From CAXSBR01 sp964252015 (GTDB taxonomy: Bacteria > Actinomycetota > Actinomycetes > Mycobacteriales > Jatrophihabitantaceae): a stretch of 64,000 nt of DNA. The translations under genes were made by a program, and so were the position numbers. Below the pieces are notes generated by a model. The model did not search any database, had not been told where the DNA came from, and saw nothing but the letters and a program-made list of their open reading frames with translations. Below, piece by piece: positions 51,721 to 60,020 of the stretch (positions are counted from its first letter, which is position 1; each line of letters opens with the position of its first letter). The stretch lies in contig CAXULW010000014.1 of assembly GCA_964252015.1 (NCBI GenBank), positions 31,313 to 95,312 of the forward strand, read 5' to 3'.

Positions 51721-52500
51721 CTACCAGTCTGACTCGACCCGTGGTTGGTCGCTGCGTGGTTGGTTGACATGCAGCCCCGTACGCAGCAAGACGTCGTCGT
51801 GGCGGCTCTCGGACGGTAGCCGCCAAAGGTAGCCGGCGAACCCGTGTGGCGCCCGCCCGGTAAGCCGGGCGCTGGTCACCACGGGGATGGCCCCGGTGCG
51901 CACTACGCTTATGTCAGCATGGGCTTCGGCCCGTCGGGCCAACTCGACGTCCTCGTCGAAGGCCAGCAGCGGCCAGCCGCCGATCCGGTCGTAGACGTTC
52001 GCCCGCAGGCCCAGGTTGGCCCCGTGGACATGAGGGTGACCGTCGGATATGACGTAACGCCGTCGCCATTGCCGGTACGTGGACGAGGTGCGGGCCACGT
52101 CCGGCCGCACGGTGCCGAGCACGACGTCAGCGCCCCGCTCGGCGCAGCGGATCATCGTCGTGATCCAGTCGACGGGCACCCGCGAATCGGCGTCGGTGCT
52201 GGCGATCCAGACCCGGCTCGGCTCGATATCCAGACCACGACGGGCGTGGGCCACGCCGAACGCCCGGGCCGACCCGGCGCGGGCGAGCCGGGCGTGGATG
52301 ACGCGCACGCCGTGGGCAGCGGTGATCTGGGCTTCGGTCGCGTCGACGCAGGAATCGAGGACCACCACGGCCCGGCTGTCGACCCGGCCGCCCAGCGCGT
52401 CGTCGGCATGTCTGCGCGCGCTCAGCAGGGCATCGAGACACGCGCCGATCGCGGCCTGCTCGTTGTTGGCTGGAATGACGACCAGGACGGTCTCGATCAT
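51721..52500 (-). CDS. Glycosyltransferase family 2 protein
   Basis: A 259-residue GT-A glycosyltransferase without transmembrane helices. MIETVLVVIPANNEQAAIGA starts the nucleotide-sugar fold, WIASTDADSRVP holds the DxD-type metal site and GWPLLAFDEDVELARRAEAH the acceptor/catalytic region. ATG at 52500 overlaps the PIG-L stop (ATGA). Together with the two upstream genes it forms a tightly coupled operon. The sugar and acceptor are unknown. Confidence 0.88.
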   Translation of the reverse strand: MIETVLVVIPANNEQAAIGACLDALLSARRHADDALGGRVDSRAVVVLDSCVDATEAQITAAHGVRVIHARLARAGSARAFGVAHARRGLDIEPSRVWIASTDADSRVPVDWITTMIRCAERGADVVLGTVRPDVARTSSTYRQWRRRYVISDGHPHVHGANLGLRANVYDRIGGWPLLAFDEDVELARRAEAHADISVVRTGAIPVVTSARLTGRAPHGFAGYLWRLPSESRHDDVLLRTGLHVNQPRSDQPRVESDW

Positions 52501-53312
52501 CGGTCGGGGTCCGTCTCGCCCGCGACCACGAACGTCTCGAACGGTCGGGTGAAGTGTTCCAGCAGCCGGGGCGGAAGGATGGCCTCGTCGCCGGGCTGAT
52601 CCGATAACGGTTCGTGCTGGCTCAGATGGCAGGCCACGGCGTGCGCCTTGGCCCGCTGCGCGGCCGGGTCCAGCTCGAGGAAGGCCATGGAAGGCCACGG
52701 CACGTCGGGTCCGTCCGGGACGGCCCAGTGCCACAACCAGATCGGGTACTCCCAGTGCCGAACGGTCGGCGTCACCCGGCTGATCGCGTCGGCGCCGGCC
52801 CGGGCGCACGCCTCGTGGTCCGGGTGACGGTCCGCGCGCCACGGGGTGACGAGCAGGGTCTCATCGGTGAGGTGCGTCGCGATGGCATCGCCCAGTTCGG
52901 GCTCGTGCTGGCTCAGCCGGCCGTCGGGCAGGTCGAGCAGGGTCACTCCTGCGGACGGAGCGAGCTGGGCGACGGCGGCGCGGACCTCGCGGCCGCGGAT
53001 CTCGACCAGCTGGGCGGCGGTGTGGGTCGGTGAGTGGGGATGGGAGGCGTCCCCGTTCGTGGCAACGATGACGTGAACGGCCGCTCCCCCGGCCGCGGCC
53101 GAGGCGATCAGGCCGCCGGCGCCGAGGGATTCGTCGTCCGGGTGGGCGGCGATCACCAGCAACCGCGCGCCGGCCCGCCGAGATCCCGAGCGTGCGAACA
53201 GTGACGCCAACGTCGGCGCGAGGTCCGGGCCGCCGTGTCGGCCCAGCCGCGCGTCGGACCGCCATGCTGACTCCGGCGTGCCCAGCTCGAGGTGATCGAA
53301 ACCCGTGCTCAC
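52497..53312 (-). CDS. PIG-L family deacetylase
   Basis: A 271-residue LmbE/PIG-L zinc deacetylase. The metal motif is VIAAHPDDESLGAGG, with TPWRADRHPDHEACARA supplying the second His pair. Members deacetylate N-acetylglucosamine-containing substrates such as mycothiol precursors; this one is not the MshB type by context. GTG at 53312 overlaps the upstream stop (GTGA), and its stop overlaps the glycosyltransferase ATG. Confidence 0.92.
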   Translation of the reverse strand: MSTGFDHLELGTPESAWRSDARLGRHGGPDLAPTLASLFARSGSRRAGARLLVIAAHPDDESLGAGGLIASAAAGGAAVHVIVATNGDASHPHSPTHTAAQLVEIRGREVRAAVAQLAPSAGVTLLDLPDGRLSQHEPELGDAIATHLTDETLLVTPWRADRHPDHEACARAGADAISRVTPTVRHWEYPIWLWHWAVPDGPDVPWPSMAFLELDPAAQRAKAHAVACHLSQHEPLSDQPGDEAILPPRLLEHFTRPFETFVVAGETDPDR

Positions 53313-54310
53313 CGGTCGTCCGTCCCCGGCGCGACCAACGCCCCACCGAGCGCGGTGAGATCGCGTTCGGCGTGGTGCTGACGGATGTACAGCTCCAGGT
53401 CGGCCGTGCGCCGGGCGTAGGTCTCGTCGAACGCCAGCGGCGCGGGCCCGAGCGCGTGGCCGACCAGCGTGAGCGTCTGCTCCGCCGCGGCGGCCACCAC
53501 CGACCGGACCCGCAGCGCCAGGACCTCGCCGGCCGACCCCTCGGCCCGGCCGGCGTCGATTTCCCGCGCGGCGTCGACCAGGGCCAGCCGGGCCGCCAGC
53601 AAGCCCACGTCCACGCGCCCCACCGACAGATGCAGCAGATCCCCGCCCCGTTTGGCCGCCACCTCGCCCAGCCGGTCGGCGAGGGCCCGGGCTCCGCCGT
53701 ACCAGCACGCGGCCACCCCGATGCCGCCCCAGGCGAACCCGGGCCGGGTCAGGTACCAGCCGGGCCCACCGACGGGGCGGGCCGGCGTGTTAGCGAAGTG
53801 GACCGGTCCGCTCGGCACGCGCCGCAGCCCGCGGGCCACCCAGCCGGACGGCGGTTCCGCCGAGACCGAGCCCAGGCCCAGGTCGACCAGGAACAGCTGC
53901 CGTCCCGTGTCAACCTGCGCGGTGACCAGTGCGTGATCGAGCACGGCGGCCAATGAGCACCACGGCTTGGTGCCGTCGACCGTCCAGGCGCCGTCGGTTT
54001 GCGCCGCGCGTAACGCCACGCCGGGGGCCTCGGCCGCGAAGACGCCCCACCGGCCCGAGCGGTCGAATCCGCCGGCCTCGGCCAGGATGGCCAGCGCGTC
54101 GCTGTGCGCCTCCAGGATCCGGGCCGCGGTGAGATCCTGACCGGCCACGTCGGCCAGCAGCTGCCACCGCAGCGCGGTGGCCCCGTCACCGGGCTGGGGC
54201 AGACGCAGGCCGTAGGACTCGGCCAGGCGCAGGCCGGCGGCGACGTCTTCCCCGGCCGCGGCGGCCGCGGCGATCAGGTCGTCGGCCCATCCGGGGCGAT
54301 CGGTGATCAT
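53309..54310 (-). CDS. Acyl-CoA-dehydrogenase-like flavoprotein
   Basis: A 333-residue, shorter-than-usual member. It has an N-terminal helical domain, a beta domain with GAWTVDGTKPWCSLAAVLDH and VSGP-type strands, and C-terminal helices with VGHALGPAPLAFDETYARRT. The usual catalytic Glu region is not obvious, so it may not be a true acyl-CoA dehydrogenase. The operon acyl-CoA-dehydrogenase-like / PIG-L / GT2 suggests cell-surface glycan or glycolipid tailoring. ATG 54310 (MITDRPGWADDLI). Confidence 0.8.
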   Translation of the reverse strand: MITDRPGWADDLIAAAAAAGEDVAAGLRLAESYGLRLPQPGDGATALRWQLLADVAGQDLTAARILEAHSDALAILAEAGGFDRSGRWGVFAAEAPGVALRAAQTDGAWTVDGTKPWCSLAAVLDHALVTAQVDTGRQLFLVDLGLGSVSAEPPSGWVARGLRRVPSGPVHFANTPARPVGGPGWYLTRPGFAWGGIGVAACWYGGARALADRLGEVAAKRGGDLLHLSVGRVDVGLLAARLALVDAAREIDAGRAEGSAGEVLALRVRSVVAAAAEQTLTLVGHALGPAPLAFDETYARRTADLELYIRQHHAERDLTALGGALVAPGTDDR

Positions 54311-54500
54311 CGCATCGTCCCGAACGACCGGGGTCCGGTCCGGAGCAGTGATGGCCGAGCCCGCCTTTGCGCCCAGGGTCGACCTGCGGCGCTTTTCCCC
54401 GGGTCGACGTCGTAGGCGAGCCTATCCGCCCCGCCCCGTATACGTCAGGCATCACTGCGGCCAGCGCTATGCAGTTGGGGCCGCCGTTGCCGCCGCCGGG

Positions 54501-54565
54501 CTAGGACAAGGGCTAGGACAACGGGCTAGGACAACGGGCTTAGGACAACGGGCTAGGACAACCGG
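54501..54565. repeat. 12-14-bp tandem array iterating the ubiA stop codon
   Basis: Five units of CTAGGACAACGGG start at 54501, 54513, 54526, 54539 and 54553 (lengths 12, 13, 13, 14, 13). The last contains the final codons and TAG stop of the UbiA gene; each other unit repeats CTAG (one as CTTAG, giving TAA). Read on the coding strand the array is TTGTCCTAGCCCG repeated. Confidence 0.92.
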
Positions 54566-55407
54566 TGCCCGGACAGGCCGAACAGGACCACGTCGAGACC
54601 GGCAGCGACGAGGGTGACGAGGAAATAGCGACGCCCGGGTTGCCCCCGGGTGGCGATCACGGCGGCGGCCGCAGCCGCGCAGAGGGACACGGCCAACGTG
54701 GCGAGGCGCCACCGGCTGTGCGCCGGCCCGGCGCCGACGAACACGACGACACCGGCCGCGGCCAGCAGGGCCGGACCGAGCACGCTCGTCCCGCGTTGCC
54801 CGAGCCGGTGCGGCAAACCGCGCACGCCGGTGGCGAGGTCGTCGGCGAGGTCGGGGGCGACGTTGGCGAGATGCGCGGCCACGCCGAGTAATGCGCCCGC
54901 CGCGACCGCCCATGCGGCCGGGAAGGCCTGGTCGGGACGAGCGAGGGTGGCCACGGCGGGCAGCGATCCGAAGGCGATGGCGTAGGGCACCCACGACCAG
55001 AACGTGGCCTTGAGCCCGGCGTTGTACGCCCAGCCGGCGGCCACGATCAGCAGCGCGGCTCCGCCGGCCGGCGGCCCGAGCCCGGCGGACAGGGCGATGG
55101 CCAGCACCAGCGCGAACCCGCCCGCGCGGGCCACCACCGCCAGCGGCACCGCCCCGGTCGCGACCGGCTTGTCCGCGCGTTGCGAACGGCGATCCCGCTC
55201 GGCGTCGATCGCGTCGTTGGACCATCCGATCGACAGCTGCCCGGCCAACACGGCCGCGGTGACCATGGCGACCCGCAGCGCCGTGTTGTCGGCCAGAGCA
55301 GCCAGTGCGCAGCTGATCGCCGTCACGGCCACCGTCGGGATCGGATGACAGGAGCTGACCAGCCCGCGCAGCAGGGTGCCCGCGGGCGCGTTCCCGCCGT
55401 CGGCCAC
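54553..55407 (-). CDS. UbiA family prenyltransferase
   Basis: A 284-residue integral membrane prenyltransferase with eight to nine helices. The first Asp-rich motif is SNDAIDAERDRRSQRADKP (NDxxDxxxD type) and the second is VAPDLADDLATGVRG. It attaches an isoprenoid chain to an aromatic or sugar acceptor. In related actinobacteria such genes sit with type III PKS operons; one lies 4.6 kb away here. Menaquinone MenA is less likely from motif spacing and context. Its last codons lie in the array described above. Confidence 0.88.
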   Translation of the reverse strand: MADGGNAPAGTLLRGLVSSCHPIPTVAVTAISCALAALADNTALRVAMVTAAVLAGQLSIGWSNDAIDAERDRRSQRADKPVATGAVPLAVVARAGGFALVLAIALSAGLGPPAGGAALLIVAAGWAYNAGLKATFWSWVPYAIAFGSLPAVATLARPDQAFPAAWAVAAGALLGVAAHLANVAPDLADDLATGVRGLPHRLGQRGTSVLGPALLAAAGVVVFVGAGPAHSRWRLATLAVSLCAAAAAAVIATRGQPGRRYFLVTLVAAGLDVVLFGLSGHRLS

Positions 55408-55508
55408 GGCGACATCCTAACCACCACCGCAGAGCCCGATCGGGCCCGTTGCGGCGGTCTGACGCGTGCTGGATCGGCGTCCCGGGCGCCTAGGGGCGCT
55501 CAGGCGTT

Positions 55509-56075
55509 TCATCCCCAGCGCGAGTGCAATGCACCGGCCCAGGCATCCCACAGATCGACGGGCCAGTCGCCCGTCCGTTCCCCCGCCAACACAAACTGCC
55601 CACGGTGATAAGCCAGCGGGCGGGACTCCAACCGTCCGGGGACAATTCTGCTGACTTCGCCGATGAACAAGGTGTGGTCCCCGGCCCGAACGCTGGTGAC
55701 CAGCGCAGCACACACCGAGGTGAGGCAGTCTCGCAGTACCGGACCGTCGCTGTTGTGCTCGAATTCGACGGCCTCTCCGACGCCCGCTTTGCCGGCGAAC
55801 TGCAGGGCGATGCCTTCCTGGCCCTGCCGGAGGATGCTTACGCCGAACGAGGTGCACTGTTCGAGGAGGTGATGGGTGTGCGTCGCGCCACCAACGCTGA
55901 CAACAACCAAAGCCGGATCCAAAGACACAGACATGAAAGCGTTGGCGGTCATGCCGTGCACCCGCGCGGGGTCCGGCCCGTCGGCGGGTTCGAGAACGCC
56001 GACAACGGTGACGCCCGACAGGAACTGTCCCATCGCGCGCCGGAAGTCGGTGGTGGTAAAGCCGGACTCGCCCAT
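55509..56075 (-). CDS. Flavin reductase (HpaC-type), partner of the adjacent monooxygenase
   Basis: A 188-residue flavin reductase-like protein. The fold marks are FRRAMGQFLSGVTVVGV, HGMTANAFMSVSLDPALVVV and SVGGATHTHHLLEQCTSFGV. It supplies reduced flavin to a separate oxygenase, most simply the gene 27 bp upstream in the same operon. ATG at 56075 (MGESGFTTTDFRR). Base composition is a little lower in GC than the core region. Confidence 0.9.
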   Translation of the reverse strand: MGESGFTTTDFRRAMGQFLSGVTVVGVLEPADGPDPARVHGMTANAFMSVSLDPALVVVSVGGATHTHHLLEQCTSFGVSILRQGQEGIALQFAGKAGVGEAVEFEHNSDGPVLRDCLTSVCAALVTSVRAGDHTLFIGEVSRIVPGRLESRPLAYHRGQFVLAGERTGDWPVDLWDAWAGALHSRWG

Positions 56076-56102
56076 TCGATCCCTCGCTCGGCCTCAGACG
56101 GC

Positions 56103-57299
56103 CTAGAAGAAAGGGTCCCGCGGATTGAGCGGGAGACCCAGCGACAGGCGGCCGAAGTTCTCCCCGGCCGCTTCGAAATTCATCGTGACGTGCGACGCGA
56201 TCGTGTGGACATCGCGCCAAGCGCGCTGAACGGGGTTGTGCAACAACATCCCGCCGGCTCCGGCCACCTGGATCAACTCGTCCATTGCGGCGACCAGCAT
56301 GCGCATGGCCGCCGTCCAGTCACGACGATTGCGCACACGCGTCTCGATGTTCATGTCGCCGGAATCCGCCGCCGCCGCGATACACCGGCGCGTAAGCAGT
56401 TCGGCGGCGTCGATCTGCGCCGCGACGTGCGCCAAACGGATCTGAATGGGGGCACCGGCCGATATCTGCTCACCGGAATAGGAATGCGCTTTGATCTTGG
56501 CCGTAGCGATCCAGGCCTCCAATCCGCCCCGTGCTGCACCGATTGCCGGTCCGAGTAAGGCGTAGCTGGCGATCGCAACGATGGGTACGGCGTAGATCGG
56601 ATTGGAATTCGTTTCGGCGCCCGGCGCGTGGCCCTCGCGCAGCAGCGCCATGTCGACCGTGCGGTGCTCCGGAATGAACACATCCGAAACCACGACGTTG
56701 TCGCTGCCGGTTGCCGCCAAGCCGGCGTTGTGCCACGTGTCCCGCACGGAGAATTCGCGCTTGGGCACCAAGAACAGGCGCAGATGCGGATGACCATCCG
56801 CGGTCTCAGGCATGACCAGACCGCCGAGGATCACCCAATCCGCGTGGCGCACCCCGCTGGCCCATGGCCAGTCACCGGATAGCACGAAACCACCGTCGGC
56901 ACGTTGCACGGTTCCGTGCGGAACGAACGAGGTGGAGACTCTCGTGTCGGGCGTCTCTCCCCACACCTCCTGCTGGGCCTGCTCCGGCCACAGCGCGACG
57001 AGGTAATTGTGGTCGGTGTAGTAGTTCAACACCCAGCCGGCGGACGCGTTGGCGCGGCCCAGTTCTATGCCGACGTCCATTGCCGTACCGAAGTCCAGCT
57101 CCCATCCCCCCCACCGCTTCGGCACGAGCGTACGAAGCAGGCCGTTGGTCGTGAACGTGGTTACCCACGCGTCCGGAATGTGGCGGTCTGCCTCGGCTTG
57201 GACGCTGGCATCGCGGATGGCGTCGAACATTTCGGCGGCGCGGTGCACCACCTCCGCCGCGGTCGTCACGTCGTCGTGGGCCTTGACCATGTCAGTCAT
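56103..57299 (-). CDS. Acyl-CoA-dehydrogenase-fold flavin monooxygenase (HsaA/HpaB-like)
   Basis: A 398-residue protein of the group D flavin-dependent monooxygenase type. Residues AGWVLNYYTDHNYLVALWPE and PHGTVQRADGGFVLSGDWPW form the flavin site; the C-terminal helical part has GGMLLHNPVQRAWRDVHTIA with the conserved RxxRD-type tail HVTMNFEAAGENFG. It uses reduced flavin from the neighbouring reductase to hydroxylate an aromatic or related substrate. ATG at 57299. Substrate unknown. Confidence 0.88.
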   Translation of the reverse strand: MTDMVKAHDDVTTAAEVVHRAAEMFDAIRDASVQAEADRHIPDAWVTTFTTNGLLRTLVPKRWGGWELDFGTAMDVGIELGRANASAGWVLNYYTDHNYLVALWPEQAQQEVWGETPDTRVSTSFVPHGTVQRADGGFVLSGDWPWASGVRHADWVILGGLVMPETADGHPHLRLFLVPKREFSVRDTWHNAGLAATGSDNVVVSDVFIPEHRTVDMALLREGHAPGAETNSNPIYAVPIVAIASYALLGPAIGAARGGLEAWIATAKIKAHSYSGEQISAGAPIQIRLAHVAAQIDAAELLTRRCIAAAADSGDMNIETRVRNRRDWTAAMRMLVAAMDELIQVAGAGGMLLHNPVQRAWRDVHTIASHVTMNFEAAGENFGRLSLGLPLNPRDPFF

Positions 57300-57350
57300 G
57301 AAGTGCCTTCCTGTTCGAGTGTTTCCCCCAGCGCGCGATGGCCTAGCTGC

Positions 57351-57828
57351 TCATGTGGATACACCGGAAGCGGTCGACGACGCGACATCGACGAGAATCT
57401 TGACGGTGGCTTCTCTGGTCGCCAGATCAGTGATTCCTTGCACCAGTTCCTGGAGAGCGATCCGCGCGCTAATGAATGGCGCAGATCCACAGCACCCGAC
57501 CGAACCATTTCGATTGCGGCGGCGTGGTCCCCCGCGTAGACGAATGAGCCTCGGATCTCTAATTCTTTCATGGCCACACGATGTAGGTTGACCGGTGGTG
57601 AATGCGGATACATGGCGATGATTTGCCGGACGCCTTTGGTTTGAACACCGACAGGACGACATCGAACAATGATGCTGACGCGGCGCAGCCGAACACGACG
57701 TCCTCCCCTCCCGCCGGCAGAAACTTACGCAACTGCGACCGGAAATCTTCCAGACGCGGGTCGAGCATCACGTCGGCAACGCCGTAGCGTTCCGCCACGT
57801 GCTTGCCGTAGTAACGAGCTGCTTGCAC
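57351..57828 (-). pseudogene. Zinc alcohol dehydrogenase remnant, frameshifted and truncated
   Basis: Three frames together read as the C-terminal part of a butanediol/threonine-dehydrogenase-like MDR protein. YGVADVMLDPRLEDFRSQLR and EDVVFGCAASASLFDVVLSV occur in one frame (57828 to about 57640). GVRQIIAMYPHSPPVNLHRV and GSFVYAGDHAAAIEMVRSGA are in the next (to about 57475). PFISARIALQELVQGITDLA and TVKILVDVA follow in the third. The catalytic zinc domain is missing. It sits between the monooxygenase and the SDR, in an apparently decaying catabolic block. Confidence 0.85.
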
Positions 57829-57878
57829 CGTCGGCCTCGCTCCTATCGCTTCACGCGTCGTTTAGGTGGGCTTGAACG

Positions 57879-58670
57879 TTACAGCCGCATGAGTCCGCCG
57901 TCGGCCACGATCGTCTGACCGGTGACGAAGCCGGCGTCGTCCGAGGTCAGGAAGGACATCGGACCGATGAGGTCCGAGGTCTCGGACGTGCGTTTGATAG
58001 CACCGAGCGTCGCGATCAACGCGAACTCGTCCTCACTCGAACCACCCATCGAACCGGCGCTGCGACTCGTCGCCCCCGGCGTGCGGGTGAGATTGGGCGC
58101 CAGCGCGTTCACGGTGATGCCGCTGGAACCCAATTCGGTGGCCAGCGCCCGCGTGAATCCGATCACTGCCGCCTTACTGGCGACGTAGTGCACGAAACCA
58201 CTCACGACCAGGCCGACAGTATTAGACGACAGGTTAACGATACGGCCCCAGTTGTTGCGGGCCATCAACGGCGCAAGCGCCTTACAGGTGAGGAACATTG
58301 CATCGATGTTGACCGACTGCACACGTCTCCAGTCCTCGAACGACATGTCGCCGAAAGCCTGGAGCGGATATATTCCGGCGTTGTTCACCAGGATGTCGCA
58401 CCGGCCAAAGTCTTGGTCCACCTGTGCGGCCAATAAATCGACCGCACCGGGATCGGCGACGTTGCACTCGACCTCGACGACACGGACGGTCGGCGTTGAA
58501 TCGGTTACCAATCGGGCCGTCTGCGTAGTGTCGCCGATGTCCGCCAGCACGACGTCACGGCCGTCGGTGGCCAGGCGTAGCGCAAACGCCTGACCCAGAC
58601 CTTGCGCAGCTCCGGTAACCACGGCTACTCGGTTGGAGGGAAGATTCACTTTTAACGACCAGCTTTCCAC
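57879..58670 (-). CDS. SDR family NAD(P)-dependent oxidoreductase
   Basis: A 263-residue short-chain dehydrogenase. VAVVTGAAQGLGQAFAL is the cofactor motif, VLADIGD gives the acidic residue favouring NAD, NNAGIYPLQAF follows, VNLSSNTVG supplies Ser and YVASKAAVIGF the Tyr-Lys pair. It ends FVTGQTIVADGGLMRL. GTG at 58670 or 58649 could start it; neither has a strong ribosome site. It probably belonged to the same pathway as the neighbouring monooxygenase. Confidence 0.9.
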   Translation of the reverse strand: MESWSLKVNLPSNRVAVVTGAAQGLGQAFALRLATDGRDVVLADIGDTTQTARLVTDSTPTVRVVEVECNVADPGAVDLLAAQVDQDFGRCDILVNNAGIYPLQAFGDMSFEDWRRVQSVNIDAMFLTCKALAPLMARNNWGRIVNLSSNTVGLVVSGFVHYVASKAAVIGFTRALATELGSSGITVNALAPNLTRTPGATSRSAGSMGGSSEDEFALIATLGAIKRTSETSDLIGPMSFLTSDDAGFVTGQTIVADGGLMRL

Positions 58671-58724
58671 GAAACTCGAAGGCTCAGTCGTCGCGAGAGC
58701 GACGTTTCCTTGGGCATAGCGGCT

Positions 58725-59320
58725 TCAGCCGGAGGGAGTGATGGAGGCAACGTTGCCCTTCGACACGAATGTAATCTTGGCTACGATTTTTCGAGGCAGC
58801 GACTTCTGCCCTGCAAGCAAGTCATAACAGGCGTCGACCATTTGAACACCTATCGTCGCGCAATCGGTGCGCGTTGTATGAACCCACCTACTTTCTGCGT
58901 GATCAACTGATTCATGTTGTCGACCTGCTTGGTCGGTGAGAGCTGACCGTGAAGGGTGATAATAGAGCAGGCGAGCCGCTTGGCCTCCGCAACGGCCGCC
59001 CGCTGTGACGAAATCAGCGACGGGATTGCTGCGTATATTCATATAGCCCAGCCTGCAGTTCTTAACTGCGCCGGCCTTCGGTGCAGGCTAGGGCTTCGGG
59101 AGGCTGGCTTTGACACCGTTGTAAGCCTGCGTCGACGCCCCTCCGGACGGCGATGAGCTCGACCCAGCACCGGACGGTTGGCCCGTCGGACTGGTCGCTG
59201 GCTGGGCCGAACCTCCCGACCCACTGCCCGACTTACCGGCCCGCTGCACAAGGACGCCGTGAGCATGAGCAACGACGACACTGCCGGGGCGCCCGAGCGG
59301 TGTCGGCGGGCGCACATTCG
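58725..59320 (-). pseudogene. ABC sugar-binding lipoprotein remnant (ribose-type), decayed
   Basis: Pieces of one protein lie in order but in different frames. A lipoprotein signal (AVSSLLMLTASLCSG, about 59285-59240) is followed by a Gly/Ser linker and TQAYNGVKASLPKP. Then come RAAVAEAKRLACSIITLHGQ and LSPTKQVDNMNQLITQKVGG (about 59000-58890), typical of periplasmic sugar-binding proteins. The ending is GVQMVDACYDLLAGQKSLPR and KIVAKITFVSKGNVASITPSG's equivalent tail (about 58840-58725). The middle of the protein is deleted. No permease or ATPase remains. Confidence 0.75.
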
Positions 59321-59534
59321 TCCACACAACGCCATCAACTACCCCGTCCTCGTGACACCGACCGCGGCGTGCGGTGCATGGCGGAGTCCACCCGCACGGC
59401 GTGAGGTAGTCAATAAGATTGGAATTGAGTTCTGCCTGCTGGACACGCGAGCGCGGCGTGGCGGTGTTCATGACCTGCCTGGGCGACGATGGGGCGGCGC
59501 GTGCAGGGTGCGGTGGGCGCCTAGCGTGGATCGC

Positions 59535-59978
59535 ATGAGCGACGTCGACGTGACGGTGTCCGAGCCGCTGCTGGCCGACCCGCACGCCCTGGGGATGACC
59601 GCCCATCCCGAAGGCGGGTGGTTCCGGGAGACGTGGCGCCACGCGGCCACGGTTGAGACCGACCGTGGTCCGCGGTCGTTGGCCACCGGGATCGTGTTCC
59701 TGCTGCGCCCTGGCGAGGAGTCGGCGTGGCACCGGGTGTCGTCGGCCGAGCTCTGGCTGTGGCAAGGCGGCGGGCCGGTCCGGCTCACGGTGGGCGGTGA
59801 CGGTCCCACCCCGGGCGATACCACCACCGTCCAGCTCGGCGCCGGCGGTCAGTTCCTCGTCCCGGCCGGCACCTGGCAACGCGCGCAGCCGGGCACCGAC
59901 CGGGCCACCCTGGTCGGGTGCATCGTTTCGCCCGGTTTCGACTTCGCCGACTTCGAACTGGCGCAAACCGCCGAGTAA
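59535..59978 (+). CDS. Cupin domain protein (DUF985)
   Basis: A 147-residue cupin of the DUF985 type: LGMTAHPEGGWFRETWRHAA, FLLRPGEESAWHRVSSAELW and the ending LVGCIVSPGFDFADFEL. The W-H-R-V cupin motif may bind metal. ATG at 59535 (MSDVDVTVSEP) is chosen. It lies 42 bp upstream of the type III PKS gene on the same strand and may belong to that operon. Reaction unknown. Confidence 0.9.
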   Translation: MSDVDVTVSEPLLADPHALGMTAHPEGGWFRETWRHAATVETDRGPRSLATGIVFLLRPGEESAWHRVSSAELWLWQGGGPVRLTVGGDGPTPGDTTTVQLGAGGQFLVPAGTWQRAQPGTDRATLVGCIVSPGFDFADFELAQTAE

Positions 59979-60020
59979 CGGGACGGGCGCGCTGACGGCG
60001 GCGCCCGTAGGGTTTCCCCA

